The notes: a model not told the origin generated them from the sequence alone. A stretch of DNA of 39,918 bases from Ruminococcus sp. (GCA_021203985.1 JAJQAB010000021.1:1-39918); one strand, 5' to 3'; positions 17,672 through 27,170 are shown, numbered from the stretch's first letter. Made by a program: numbers and translations.

Positions 17672-20125
17672 ATGAAAAAATGGCTGGCGGTAATTTCCGC
17701 AGCAATACTCGCACTTACGGGTACGTCCGCCGTTGTTCCTGCCGTGACATCAACGGCGGAAAATAACACGGATTATAATTATGGAGAGGCACTTCAAAAA
17801 TCCATGTTTTTCTATGAGGTACAGCAGAGCGGCGAGCTGCCGGACTGGAACGAGGTTTCTTGGCGTGCGGACAGCATGACGAACGACTATGTGTCGGGCG
17901 GCTGGTATGACGCTGGGGATCACCTGAAATTCACACTCACGAATGCCTATGCGGCAACGATGCTCGGCTGGGGTTTGCTGCAATATCGTGACGGCATGGA
18001 AGCAGTTGGTCAGGAGACGCTGTATGAGAACAATCTCCAGTGGGCGCTGGATTATCTGGTGGGCTGCGATCTGGGCGATGAAATTGTCTATATGATCGGC
18101 GATGGCTCATTCGACCACGTCTGGTGGGGGTCTGCCGAGGTGTATATGGCAAAGTACGAGCTGATGACCGGCGAAACGGAACGCCCGTACTACACCTGCA
18201 ATGACAGCTGTATTGAAGCGCAGATGGCGGCGGCACTCTGCACTGGTTACCTCTGCTTTAAGGATTCACAGCCCGATAAGGCGGCAGAATATCTTGAACA
18301 CGCAGTGGCTTGCTTTGAACGCGCAGATGCGAATCGCTCTATCGGCGATGATACCGAAGAGCATTCGTACTACAAGCCCTCGACTTTCTATGATGATCTG
18401 TTCTATGCGGCGAACTGGCTGTATATGGCGACTGGCGAGCAGAAATATCTCGACCTGTGCGCGAACGACTATATCGATAACCTTGGCACAGAAGAACAGT
18501 CTACAGAACTGAAATACACCTGGGGTCACTGCTGGGATGATGTAATGCAGGGCGGCATGCTGCTGTACGCGATCAACACCGGCGATTCCACCTGGAAAAC
18601 GCAGTTCCAGAAGCACCTGGAATATTGGACGACCGGTTATGGCGGAAAGCAGATCACCTATACGCCGGACGGTCTGCCGTGGCTGACGACCTGGGGCAGT
18701 CTGCGTCACGCAACTACAACGGCGTTCCTGGCATACGTTGCGGCGGATACGCTGTTCGCGGACGATGAGACGTACTGCGAGAAGTACACGGAATTTGCAG
18801 ACGGCGTGATGAATTACTGCTTCGGCGATAATTCCAGCAATTACAGCTATGTAGTCGGCATGAGCGATACGTATCCGCAGGCATGGCACCACAGAACCTC
18901 GAGTGGCGTCTGGGACGACAAGTGGACGGGTATTGGCACAACCGGAACAGACGACTCCAAGGAACACGCGCACATTCTCTACGGCGCACTAGTCGGCGGT
19001 CCGGATCAGAACGACAATTTCTCTGATAAGATCAGCGATTATCAGTACACCGAGGTCGCGATCGACTACAACGCCGGCTATACAGCGGCGCTTTGCGCAA
19101 TGGTTTCCAAATACGGTGGCAGCGCAGACCCGGATTTCCCGGAGACGGAAACGCCGAAATGGGATGAGTTCTTTATGCGCGCATCGATCAACCAGGCGTC
19201 CGGATCGTATACCGAAATTAAAGTATACGCCATGAACCATTCGGCATGGCCGGCGCGAACGATCCAGGATTTGTCGTATCGCTATTATTTCGATATCTCA
19301 GAGCTGATTGATGCGGGCTATTCGATTGATGATGTCTCCGTGAAGATTGGCTATGACCAACACGCGTCCGACAAGGGGCAGATTTCGATTTCCGATCCGA
19401 TTCTGTATGACGGCACCGTGTACTATGTCGAGCTTCGCTTTGCAGACGGCAGTGTCGTGATGCCGACCGGTCAGTCAGAGCATCGCTCCGAGTGCCAGTT
19501 CCGGATTTCGATTCCGGACAATATCCAAGGCGTGTGGGACGCGACAAACGACTACTCCTATCAGATGCTCGTACAGGACGGCGAGGATGCCATGGTCGAT
19601 ACGCCGTATATTACGATGTATGACGGCGATACGCTGATTTGGGGCATTGAGCCGGATGGTACGACACCGTCAGAAACAACGGTCACAACCACCGAGCCTG
19701 CCGAGACGACAACAGTCGAGATGACCACGACCGAGGCGACAACTGAAACCACATCGGAGACGGCGGAGCTGACGACAGAATCGACAGAAGTGACCGAAGC
19801 GACAGAAGCAACCGAAGTGACATCGGAAATCGCCAAGGAAACGGCAACCGAAGCCACGACTGCGGCGACGGAGGAAACGACTGCTGCAACGGATACGACT
19901 GGATCGAGCGGCGGCGGACTTTGCGGTGATGTCAACTTGAACGGCAAGGTGGATCTGGCGGATGTGATCTTGCTGAGCAAGGCTTCGATCCAGCTTGTGG
20001 ATCTCGAGGGCACGGCACTCTTGAACGCGGACTGCAACGCGGACAGTGCAGTGGACAGAAACGATGTGCTCATTCTGCTGGAGTTCTGTGTACAGCTTGT
20101 GGATCAGCTTCCGCACACAGAGTGA
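17672..20125 (+). CDS. Cellulosomal GH9 endoglucanase with CBM3c and dockerin
   Basis: This secreted cellulase cuts internal beta-1,4-glucan bonds by inversion. The 817-residue protein has a signal peptide (1-30) and a GH9 (alpha/alpha)6 domain (about 35-480). The domain has the motif YDAGDH (Asp80 and Asp83, catalytic base region), WHHRT (His406-407) and a catalytic-acid candidate Glu461 in YTEVAIDYNAGY. A CBM3c-like module (about 495-650), a Thr/Glu linker and a C-terminal type-I dockerin (CGDVNLNGKVDLAD and DCNADSAVDRND loops) follow. The GH9-CBM3c pairing is typical of processive endoglucanases. AAAGGA precedes the ATG. The stop is UGA, and its position matches the GH74 C terminus (LPHTE against LPYTE), which shows UGA is read as stop here. 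The gene is intact. Confidence 0.97.
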   Translation: MKKWLAVISAAILALTGTSAVVPAVTSTAENNTDYNYGEALQKSMFFYEVQQSGELPDWNEVSWRADSMTNDYVSGGWYDAGDHLKFTLTNAYAATMLGWGLLQYRDGMEAVGQETLYENNLQWALDYLVGCDLGDEIVYMIGDGSFDHVWWGSAEVYMAKYELMTGETERPYYTCNDSCIEAQMAAALCTGYLCFKDSQPDKAAEYLEHAVACFERADANRSIGDDTEEHSYYKPSTFYDDLFYAANWLYMATGEQKYLDLCANDYIDNLGTEEQSTELKYTWGHCWDDVMQGGMLLYAINTGDSTWKTQFQKHLEYWTTGYGGKQITYTPDGLPWLTTWGSLRHATTTAFLAYVAADTLFADDETYCEKYTEFADGVMNYCFGDNSSNYSYVVGMSDTYPQAWHHRTSSGVWDDKWTGIGTTGTDDSKEHAHILYGALVGGPDQNDNFSDKISDYQYTEVAIDYNAGYTAALCAMVSKYGGSADPDFPETETPKWDEFFMRASINQASGSYTEIKVYAMNHSAWPARTIQDLSYRYYFDISELIDAGYSIDDVSVKIGYDQHASDKGQISISDPILYDGTVYYVELRFADGSVVMPTGQSEHRSECQFRISIPDNIQGVWDATNDYSYQMLVQDGEDAMVDTPYITMYDGDTLIWGIEPDGTTPSETTVTTTEPAETTTVEMTTTEATTETTSETAELTTESTEVTEATEATEVTSEIAKETATEATTAATEETTAATDTTGSSGGGLCGDVNLNGKVDLADVILLSKASIQLVDLEGTALLNADCNADSAVDRNDVLILLEFCVQLVDQLPHTE
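19919..20043 (+). repeat. Dockerin-coding repeat, copy in GH9
   Basis: These 125 bases recur at 21525-21649 in inverted orientation, inside the GH74 gene, with only two differences seen by eye. This points to recent duplication or gene conversion of the dockerin module. Confidence 0.9.
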
Positions 20126-20207
20126 TGCACAAGTGAAAAAAACGCCGAATCTGCGTGGAAAATCTGTTGAGTTTGCAGAATGCGACAAAAGAAATCCACG
20201 ATTTTTA

Positions 20208-20250
20208 GGCAAATTGCATATAGACAAAAGAAGGCGTTTTGTGTCATAAT
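20208..20250 (+). promoter_or_regulatory. Promoter of the 20319 surface-protein gene
   Basis: TAGACA (20221-20226), an 18-base spacer and CATAAT (20245-20250). The stretch AAATTGCATATAGACAA is nearly the same as the one upstream of the paralogue at 38828, pointing to shared regulation. Confidence 0.65.
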
Positions 20251-20318
20251 ATTTTATGAGGGTGTGCAGACGCACGCGCCGCTAGGACTTCTATTTTATT
20301 TTTTGGGAGGAAATTCTT

Positions 20319-21263
20319 ATGAAGAAGATCACAAAATTGACCGCAGCAGTCAATGCGATGGCACTGGCTTCTGTATCTGCGGCGTCTCTTGCAACAATGC
20401 ATTTTACAGCGAATGCCGCTGATGATGTATTCAATGAAGGTCCGTACACAGCATGGTTTTGCATGAGCGCGGGTGCGACATCGGTTTGAGATGCAGACGA
20501 AGAGGGCGCAACACCTGCAACCATCGAAGAGGATGGCAGCTATACGGTATCCTACACGATCCAGGAGGGCGGCGGCTCTGCTTCGATCGAACTGCTGCTG
20601 ATTTCTACGGATATCAACGCTTATGCGTTCGTAGAAGAGGGCGGCGATCCGTGGGTTGACGGTACGGCATCGATGGCAGTAGAATCCGTTGAAATTATTC
20701 GCGTAGGCAGCGGCGAAATTACGGAGATTGAATACATCGGTCCGTCTGAAGGCGCACTTGCGAAGGAAAACAACGGTACAGATCTGCGTTTGAACCTGTT
20801 GAATACATGGGGCAATGACGTTCAGGATATCACCACTGAGCCGGAAGGCGGCTTGGCAGAAGGCGATACCATTCAGGTTAACTTCACGGTTAGCGACATC
20901 AATCAGATGGCAAGCAGCGGTGAGGGCGAAGAAACCGAAACCCCAACGACCGCAGCTGCAACCACAACGACCACTACAACCACAGTTGCTACAGATTCGG
21001 CAGATTCGACCTCGGACACGGACAGCAGCTACCTGTGCGGCGACTATGACGGCGATGGCAGCATCACGATTAACGATGCATACAACATATTGCTCGCATA
21101 CTCGAACATCTCCGCTGGTAAGGATTCCGGCATGACAGAGACACAGGAAGCGGCAGTTGACGTGGACGGAAACGGCAAGGTGGATATTCAGGACGCTTAC
21201 AAGATCCTCCTGTATTATTCGTATCAATCCGCTGGAAAGACCGTGGATTGGGATAGCCTCTAA
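20319..21263 (+). pseudogene. Dockerin protein with unknown beta-rich module, in-frame UGA
   Basis: A signal peptide (ending near TANA) is followed by a module that I cannot assign, marked by DINAYAFVEEGGDP and a LLNTWG segment. A Thr linker and a C-terminal dockerin (CGDYDGDGSITINDAY, then DVDGNGKVDIQDAY) complete the protein. The paralogue at 38828 has the same module with a wall-anchor tail instead. GGGAGG lies upstream of the ATG at 20319. One UGA at 20487-20489 (codon 57) interrupts the frame; aligned without gaps to the paralogue it falls on Trp of AQWSAG. The rest is a clean open frame to TAA at 21263. It may be a fresh null allele, a sequencing error, or a read-through site. The dockerin is clearly different from those of GH9 and GH74. 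Confidence 0.8.
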
Positions 21264-21302
21264 TTTACAAATGCAGCCGCATCACTTGTGATGCACGATC
21301 AT

Positions 21303-21342
21303 AAAAACGAGCACGATTGTTTACCGATCGTGCTCGTTTTTT
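21303..21342. terminator. Terminator downstream of the 20319 gene
   Basis: AAAAACGAGCACGAT pairs with ATCGTGCTCGTTTTT around a 9-base loop, and the flanking A and T runs allow action in both directions. Confidence 0.92.
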
Positions 21343-21382
21343 GCGTCTTCGTGACAGTGCTATGCCGCCCTCCTCGCCACGC

Positions 21383-21419
21383 AAAAAGGCTGCTGTACCC
21401 AGGGGGTGCAGCAGCCTTT
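21383..21419 (-). terminator. Terminator of the GH74 gene
   Basis: AAAGGCTGCTG and CAGCAGCCTTT form an 11-bp stem; on the minus strand it ends in TTTTT, just past the GH74 stop codon. Confidence 0.88.
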
Positions 21420-21442
21420 GCCATAAATATTTTAGCCTTAGC

Positions 21443-24274
21443 TTATTCGGTGTACGGCAGCGAATTAATCAGCTGTACCGTGAATTGCAGCAGAACCAGA
21501 GCATCGTTGCCATCTACGTTGTCATCCGCATTGCAGTCCGCGTTCAAGAGTGCCGTGCCCTCGAGATCCACAAGCTGGATCGAAGCCTTGCTCAGCAAGA
21601 TCACATCCGCCAGATCCACCTTGCCGTTCAAGTTGACATCGCCGCAAAGTACGCCGCCAGATTCAGACGCCGTGGTTTCGCTCGTCTCTTCGGTGACCGC
21701 GGTGGTTGTGTTTTTCACCGTTTCACTGACAGCTGCAGAAGCAGTTGTCGTGATCAAATCGGTGACAGTCGCGGAGGTTGTGATGATCGCTTCGGTGGTT
21801 GTGGTAGTCGTGGTGGTTGTGGTCGTTGTTGTAGCTTTGGTCGTAGTCGTTGTCGTGGTGCTTGATGTTTGCGACTCTTCCGCAATCTCACCGACCACAA
21901 TACCGCATCCAACGGTGGACATGTACACCTTTCCAAAGACATTCATGTCGCCGACTAAGAAGTGCCCGTTTCCTGTGCCGCCGTAGAGGTGGTTGGAATT
22001 GATCAGCACCCACGTTTCGCCGCAGTCCGTGGAACGATAGACGCCCTCCGGATCAGAAGCGTCCGGCTGACCGTACATGTACAGCGTATAGGGATCGCCC
22101 TCGTTTTCCGCCACGCCATAGCCCATCGTTTTGCAGTAATAGACGTTTTCCATCTTCGTGACAGTCTGCCCGTAATCCGATACGACATAAGCGCCATACC
22201 AACCCGCCGCTAGTGCCAGTGTGCCTTCGCTTAAATAAGAGATTCTGCCGGCGCTGTCGCACTGATCGTACATCGCGATGTCTGTAGAAGTACTGAAGGT
22301 CTTGCCATAGTCGGTGCTGACGCAGAGCGTATAGTGCGCGTCAGAAAATTCCGCTGCCGGCTTCGAATAGACCCAGGAACTATTATAATAGGTCACGTAG
22401 GCATAGACGATGTTCGGCTGATCCGGTTCTACGAACATATAGGTTGGCTTCGAGCCGTATGCCGAAGGAATGCCGCTGCACGAAGTCCAGGTCTGCCCGT
22501 AATCGTCCGAGTAGGAGACGCCAGAACTGCTGCTGCTCGAACTGTCACTCTTTAAGAAGCGGTACGAGCCGTCCTCTAGCTGCGTGATTGCCGCATAGCC
22601 GCCAACGGAATTCGCCATCGCCGTCCACGTTTTGCCACCATCGAGCGTGTAGAAGCCGGGGGCAACGTCATTTTGGTTTTCCGCGATTCGAATCATAACA
22701 TCGGGATTCTGCGGACAATAGGCAATGGCACAGGTCGAACCCATGTTCGGCTGATACTGCGTGCCGGAAACCGTTGTGTCGCTGTGCTCAAAGCCGTCAT
22801 AGTCGCCGATTGCGGAATAAACCGAACCGCCGGGTACGCTGACCATGTCGAGTGCAACGACTTCTTCAATGCCGTCCGCGTGGAAGGTGGCAATCGGATT
22901 GTCCGTGCCGTCCTCTGTCGGGAAGAGATTATCCCACTCGAAAATACCATTGCCGGAGGTGACGAAGAATTCCGTGTCACTGCGTGGATTCATCACAAGT
23001 GCCCCTGACCAGTGAATTGCTTTGCCATAAATCCAGCTGCATCCGCCGTCCTGTAAGTACCCGTACAGCGACTCCTGTTTCATTTCCTGGGCTTCCTCGT
23101 CCCAGTACCAGTTGCCGCTCATCTTGCCGGGGTAGATCGATGTCCAAGTCTCGCCGCCGTCTGTCGAACGATAGAGCCATTCGCCCCAGGCGATCGTTTC
23201 ATCGTCCCAAGATTGCGAACTCCATACCGCGCATGTGGTCGCAATCAACATGTCCGGATTATCCGGGAGACTGATGCAGGCACCGATGCTGTTGTTCGTG
23301 GGTGAGATGTTGTCGACCGTATCCGTATCGACGTTGTAGCGATAGACACCGCCGCTTCCGCTTGCAAAAGCCAGCCCTGCGATATAGGAGATCAGAAGGT
23401 TGCCGTCCGCATCGAGATTGATTCGGGAAGGATAGCAGTCCGTTGGCAGATCGGCGCTGAGTATTTCGAAGTCGTCAGAGCCAACGTCCGCCACTGCCAC
23501 ATTGCCCGTGCCAGTCATCGAAGTGCCGACATAGACCTTGCCGCCGGTGATCGCAATCGTGCCGACACCATTTTGACTTCCGTAATCATCGTCCGTGTTG
23601 CACGATACGATGTGGTTTTCCCATGTGGGCCAGTTGATGGAACACGAGAAGAAGCCGAGATCGCTGTAGCTATCGACCGAGGTCCAGGTGTCGCCGCCGT
23701 CCGTGCTCATGATCAGCCCCGAAGAATTGTATGCCACATCGCCACCGCAGTAGATGATGTTTGGATTGTCCGGATCTACGGCAATCGATTCGCCGCACTG
23801 TCTGCCATAGCCGTTGCCGTGGACTTGAATGAGATCCGTGACATCGATTTCATCAAAGGTTTCTCCGCCATCGTGTGAACGGAAGATCGCCGTGCGTGCG
23901 CCACTGAAATAGGCGCAGCCGCATAGCAGATAGATCGTCTGGTCATCCGTGGGATCGATGCACATCGCATCCACGCTCAAAAAGCCGCGATCCTCTTCGT
24001 CCAGGAACGCCAACAGCTGTACCCATTCTTCCGTTTCGTAGTCATAGCGGTACGCGCCGCCAACGTCCGTACGGGCGTACATTTCGGTTTGACCGGTGAC
24101 GATGCCAGAAACAAAACCGCCCCCGGAAATCTCCACCGTGTCCCAGCTCATGCTACTCTCCACAGACTCTGTCGCATCCGCCTGCAGTGACGGGATCGAG
24201 CCGGCGGCGCCAACGCTTGTGCAGAGCAAAACGGCAGCAGTCAGCATGGAGGTGATAGAATGCTTTCGTTTCAA
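21443..24274 (-). CDS. Cellulosomal GH74 xyloglucanase with dockerin
   Basis: This secreted xyloglucan-specific endoglucanase cuts the beta-1,4-glucan backbone of hemicellulose. The 943-residue protein has a signal peptide (about 1-32) and two seven-bladed propellers with many Asp-box-like STDGGxTW repeats. The two expected catalytic aspartates are Asp70 in TDVGGAYR and Asp491 in GDYDGF. A long Thr linker and a C-terminal type-I dockerin nearly identical to that of GH9 follow. I choose the TTG at 24274 as start: AAGGAGG lies seven bases upstream, while the ATG 27 codons earlier lies next to the promoter and adds a non-signal leader. The gene is intact and ends with TAA. It converges on GH9 and the 20319 gene. 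Confidence 0.96.
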   Translation of the reverse strand: MKRKHSITSMLTAAVLLCTSVGAAGSIPSLQADATESVESSMSWDTVEISGGGFVSGIVTGQTEMYARTDVGGAYRYDYETEEWVQLLAFLDEEDRGFLSVDAMCIDPTDDQTIYLLCGCAYFSGARTAIFRSHDGGETFDEIDVTDLIQVHGNGYGRQCGESIAVDPDNPNIIYCGGDVAYNSSGLIMSTDGGDTWTSVDSYSDLGFFSCSINWPTWENHIVSCNTDDDYGSQNGVGTIAITGGKVYVGTSMTGTGNVAVADVGSDDFEILSADLPTDCYPSRINLDADGNLLISYIAGLAFASGSGGVYRYNVDTDTVDNISPTNNSIGACISLPDNPDMLIATTCAVWSSQSWDDETIAWGEWLYRSTDGGETWTSIYPGKMSGNWYWDEEAQEMKQESLYGYLQDGGCSWIYGKAIHWSGALVMNPRSDTEFFVTSGNGIFEWDNLFPTEDGTDNPIATFHADGIEEVVALDMVSVPGGSVYSAIGDYDGFEHSDTTVSGTQYQPNMGSTCAIAYCPQNPDVMIRIAENQNDVAPGFYTLDGGKTWTAMANSVGGYAAITQLEDGSYRFLKSDSSSSSSSGVSYSDDYGQTWTSCSGIPSAYGSKPTYMFVEPDQPNIVYAYVTYYNSSWVYSKPAAEFSDAHYTLCVSTDYGKTFSTSTDIAMYDQCDSAGRISYLSEGTLALAAGWYGAYVVSDYGQTVTKMENVYYCKTMGYGVAENEGDPYTLYMYGQPDASDPEGVYRSTDCGETWVLINSNHLYGGTGNGHFLVGDMNVFGKVYMSTVGCGIVVGEIAEESQTSSTTTTTTTKATTTTTTTTTTTTTEAIITTSATVTDLITTTASAAVSETVKNTTTAVTEETSETTASESGGVLCGDVNLNGKVDLADVILLSKASIQLVDLEGTALLNADCNADDNVDGNDALVLLQFTVQLINSLPYTE
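21525..21649 (-). repeat. Dockerin-coding repeat, copy in GH74
   Basis: Inverted partner of 19919-20043, 125 bases with two differences seen. It codes both calcium-binding loops' surroundings, from CGDVNLNGKVD to NADCNAD. Confidence 0.9.
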
Positions 24275-24321
24275 GTGAATTCCTCCTTCTTTGAAAAAGT
24301 GAAAAAGCATTTCGTATTTAG

Positions 24322-24356
24322 AGTGATATCGTGCAATTTTTTCGCCCGGTATCACT
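24322..24356 (-). promoter_or_regulatory. Inverted repeat at the GH74 transcription start
   Basis: AGTGATA and TATCACT, separated by 21 bases, begin at the predicted start of the GH74 transcript. It could be a leader stem or a repressor site; neither can be decided from the sequence. Confidence 0.4.
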
Positions 24357-24363
24357 TTTGTAC

Positions 24364-24392
24364 ATTATAGCACGTTTTGTGCAGAATTGCAA
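24364..24392 (-). promoter_or_regulatory. GH74 gene promoter
   Basis: On the minus strand TTGCAA (24392-24387), a 17-base spacer and TATAAT (24369-24364). Confidence 0.8.
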
Positions 24393-24518
24393 GTTTAGAA
24401 TCAAAAATGTGCGCGAATTTGTGAAAGTCGATAAAACAAGCGCGCCGAATCTGCATGTCCTGCACAATTTAGACAAATGTGCATAGAAATACATCATAAT
24501 ATTTGGCTATTTTGCCAC

Positions 24519-24547
24519 ATGACAAGGATTAGAAAGTGTGGTATAAT
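24519..24547 (+). promoter_or_regulatory. Promoter of the VanY-type gene
   Basis: ATGACA (24519-24524), a 17-base spacer and TATAAT (24542-24547). A second TAGACA/CATAAT pair (24470 and 24495) with poor spacing lies upstream. The 394-bp gap holds only these divergent promoters. Confidence 0.7.
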
Positions 24548-24668
24548 ACAAAAGATGTAATCACTTTGTAAGAAATAAGTGAAATTTCGATTGGAAATAT
24601 GACAATTTGGAGAAAAAGCGAGAAGTGTGCTGGCTTGCCGGTAAAAGAAGCGGAAAGGAAATGAAAGT

Positions 24669-25724
24669 ATGGCAAAGCGATCGAAAGAGGGCATTTGGGA
24701 ACGATTTTCCCGAACAGGGGTGATCTTGATTTTACTGTATGTGATGTTTATCATCCTGGGTTTTGCGGTGCGGCTGCTGTTTTTCTCGGATCGGCAAACC
24801 ACCAGCATCGTTCCGGATCAGAACGTGGCCTCGGCGGAGGGAACGGCGGCGCAGATGAGTGCAGCGGTCGAGGAAACCGCTGCGAGCGAGGCGGCAAGTA
24901 TAACGATTCTGGAACTGCAAATCGAACAGAGCTTTTTTGCTGTGCTGGAGGACGGCACGACAATGGCGGATGTGCACATGTCCACGACAGGTGAGGCGAG
25001 CGTGGACGATCTGGTCTGGAGCAGCAGTGATGAATCGATCGCAACGGTTGACGCATCGGGAACGATCACTGGCGTGAAGGCGGGGACATGTCAGATCAGC
25101 GTTGCGGCGAAGGACAACGCGGGCGTGTCGGCAAGCGTTCCGGTGACGGTGTGCAAGCTTACCGTGAAGGATGGCTGTACGTATGTGGACGATATCCTGA
25201 TCGTGAATAAGACCTATGGTCTGCCGGAGGACTACGACCCGGGACTCGAGGACTATGTCAGCGAGGCGTTTAGCGAAATGCAGGCGGATGCCGCAGAAGA
25301 GGGATTCGATCTCTATATCGGTTCGGGCTTCCGCGATTATGCTTATCAGGTGACGATTTATCATAACTACAGCAGCATATACGGTTGGGAGATGGCGGAC
25401 ACGTTTTCGGCGCGCCCAGGTCACTCGGAGCATCAGTCGGGTCTGGTAATCGATTGCAACACCATTGACGATGCGTTCGGCGAAACGGCAGAATCGGACT
25501 GGCTTGCAGAACACTGCGCAGAATACGGCTTTATCGTTCGCTACCCAGAGGGGAAAGAGGAGATCACGGGCTATCAGTACGAGCCGTGGCATATCCGCTA
25601 TGTCGGCAAGGAAATTGCGACAGAGATCAATTCACTGGGGCTGTCGCTGGAGGAATACCTCGGTGTTGATTCCACCTATACAGAGCCTTGGAAGGAAACC
25701 GAAGAAGCCGAAGAAACGGAATAA
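24669..25724 (+). CDS. Membrane-anchored VanY-type D,D-carboxypeptidase with Ig-like domain
   Basis: This peptidase trims terminal D-Ala from peptidoglycan precursors outside the cell. The 351-residue protein has an N-terminal membrane helix (about residues 17-38), a Ser/Ala-rich stalk and a BIG2-type Ig domain (SSDESIATVDASGTITGVKAG, about 118-160). An M15B peptidase domain follows with SGFRDY, SEHQSGLVID (zinc ligands His255 and Asp262) and EPWH (Glu305 catalytic, His308 zinc). The start at 24669 follows GGAAAGGAAATG. There is no vanS/vanR or ligase nearby, so wall remodelling is more likely than vancomycin resistance. The gene is intact and ends before a strong terminator. Confidence 0.93.
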   Translation: MAKRSKEGIWERFSRTGVILILLYVMFIILGFAVRLLFFSDRQTTSIVPDQNVASAEGTAAQMSAAVEETAASEAASITILELQIEQSFFAVLEDGTTMADVHMSTTGEASVDDLVWSSSDESIATVDASGTITGVKAGTCQISVAAKDNAGVSASVPVTVCKLTVKDGCTYVDDILIVNKTYGLPEDYDPGLEDYVSEAFSEMQADAAEEGFDLYIGSGFRDYAYQVTIYHNYSSIYGWEMADTFSARPGHSEHQSGLVIDCNTIDDAFGETAESDWLAEHCAEYGFIVRYPEGKEEITGYQYEPWHIRYVGKEIATEINSLGLSLEEYLGVDSTYTEPWKETEEAEETE

Positions 25725-25734
25725 GATTGCGAGT

Positions 25735-25779
25735 AAGTCTCCGCGTCCTGCCGAATGTGTCGGATGCGGAGACTTTTTT
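25735..25779 (+). terminator. Terminator after the VanY-type gene
   Basis: AGTCTCCGC and GCGGAGACT with an inner TCC/GGA pairing, followed by a run of T residues. Confidence 0.9.
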
Positions 25780-25912
25780 GCGGTGCGGACTTTGCAAAGC
25801 AGTTGTGAAAAAGACAGGGGCAAAATGAGCCGAACGCGCTCAAAACGAAAAAAATATACCGAAAGCGCGAAAAAAATTTCAAAATACTATTCCAATATGC
25901 AGAAAAATGTGC

Positions 25913-25918
25913 TATAAT
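25913..25918 (+). promoter_or_regulatory. -10 box of the aminotransferase gene
   Basis: A consensus TATAAT, giving a leader of about 75 bases. The -35 match is poor. The leader shows no T-box or leader peptide that I can recognise. Confidence 0.55.
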
Positions 25919-26001
25919 AAAGGTAAAGCCGTGTTTTTCGGGTCAAAGAGATGGTGTGAATTCGGGGAATATGGCAAATGAACCAAAAAGAGGGTTTTGC
26001 T

Positions 26002-27072
26002 ATGGAAATCAAGAAACATTTGACAACGACACCGAAGGAAAAGCCACAGGACGAGAGCAAGCTGGGGTTTGGATATATCTTTACCGACCACATGCTTGTG
26101 ATGCCATATGACGAGGGGCAGGGCTGGCATGATCCGGAGATCGTACCGTATGGCAACATTTCGATCGCTCCTTCTGCGCAGTGCCTGCACTATGGTCAGA
26201 CGGTGTTCGAGGGACTGAAGGCGTATCGCCGCGCGGATGGCGGCGTACAGCTGTTCCGACCGGACGAAAATTTCAAGCGCCTGAACCGTTCGAACGAGCG
26301 CCTGGTGATTCCGGAACTGCCGGTGGAATTGGGTCTGCAGTGCCTGAAGGAACTGATCTCGGTTGAAAAGGACTGGGTGCCGCATCACGAGGGCGCTTCG
26401 CTCTATATCCGTCCGTATATTTTCGCAACGGACGCTTTTCTTGGCGTACATCCTGGACAGCACTATTTGTTCATGATCATTCTCTCGCCTTCCGGTCCGT
26501 ACTATGCTTCCGGCTTAGATCCGGTCAATATCTACGTGGAGGACAAATATGTCCGCACCGTGCGCGGTGGCACGGGCTACGCAAAGACTGGCGGCAATTA
26601 CGCGGCATCACTGCACAGCCAGGACGATGCCGATCGGCAGGGCTATTCGCAGGTGCTCTGGCTCGATGGCGTGGAACAGAAATATGTCGAAGAGGTTGGG
26701 GCGATGAACATTGCGTTTGTGATTGATGACGAAGTGGTTACGCCTTCCTTGGAAACCGGCTCGATTCTTTCCGGCATCACGAGAAAATCCGCGCTCGAAC
26801 TTTGCCGGAAGAGAGGCATTCCGGTTTCGGAACGTCGGATTACCATACAAGAGGTCGCGGATGTACATGATGCTGGAAAGCTTACCGAGGTATTCGGCAC
26901 GGGCACTGCGGCGGTAATTTCGCCGGTTGGACATCTGAAATGGGGCGATAAGGTGATGGAGATCAATCACAACAAAATCGGCCCGATCTCGCAGATGATT
27001 TATGACACGCTGACCGGCATACAGTGGGGCAAGATTCCGGATGAATTCGGCTGGATTGTACCGATTGACTAA
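26002..27072 (+). CDS. ilvE: Branched-chain amino acid aminotransferase
   Basis: This fold-type IV, PLP-dependent enzyme catalyses the last step of leucine, isoleucine and valine synthesis, exchanging the amino group with glutamate. The 356-residue protein is the long BCAT form. The PLP lysine is Lys195 in GYAKTGGNYAAS, and EEVGAMNIAFV and the GTGTAAVISPVG phosphate-binding region are present. The start at 26002 follows AGAGGG; an ATG eight codons upstream overlaps this site. It is a single gene with its own promoter and a bidirectional terminator at 27112-27147. It is intact. Confidence 0.95.
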   Translation: MEIKKHLTTTPKEKPQDESKLGFGYIFTDHMLVMPYDEGQGWHDPEIVPYGNISIAPSAQCLHYGQTVFEGLKAYRRADGGVQLFRPDENFKRLNRSNERLVIPELPVELGLQCLKELISVEKDWVPHHEGASLYIRPYIFATDAFLGVHPGQHYLFMIILSPSGPYYASGLDPVNIYVEDKYVRTVRGGTGYAKTGGNYAASLHSQDDADRQGYSQVLWLDGVEQKYVEEVGAMNIAFVIDDEVVTPSLETGSILSGITRKSALELCRKRGIPVSERRITIQEVADVHDAGKLTEVFGTGTAAVISPVGHLKWGDKVMEINHNKIGPISQMIYDTLTGIQWGKIPDEFGWIVPID

Positions 27073-27111
27073 AGCGAAAAATAAAGCAAAAAAATTCTTA
27101 CAGAAAAAATG

Positions 27112-27147
27112 AAAAAGGCTGGTGCATTATGCATCAGCCTTTTTTTG
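27112..27147. terminator. Bidirectional terminator after ilvE
   Basis: AAAGGCTGGTGCA and TGCATCAGCCTTT pair with one wobble around a 3-base loop, with A and T runs on the two sides. It serves ilvE and the converging minus-strand operon. Confidence 0.9.
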
Positions 27148-27170
27148 ATGGGCTATGCGCTTGCACGGCG

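Noticed and set aside
19670-20275. Long reverse-strand reading frames across the Thr linkers and dockerins
   Set aside because: They are mirror effects of repetitive ACN and GAN codons; they have no start sites or family resemblance.
20487-20489. Selenocysteine at the internal UGA
   Set aside because: The aligned residue in the paralogue is Trp, the protein is not redox-related, and no selenocysteine insertion hairpin is evident just downstream.
24275-24355. Longer GH74 starting at the upstream ATG
   Set aside because: It begins at the promoter and would put 27 non-signal residues before the signal peptide; the TTG at 24274 has a strong ribosome-binding site.
24669-25724. Vancomycin resistance locus
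   Set aside because: Only a VanY-type peptidase is present, with no ligase, VanX or two-component genes; wall maintenance is more likely.
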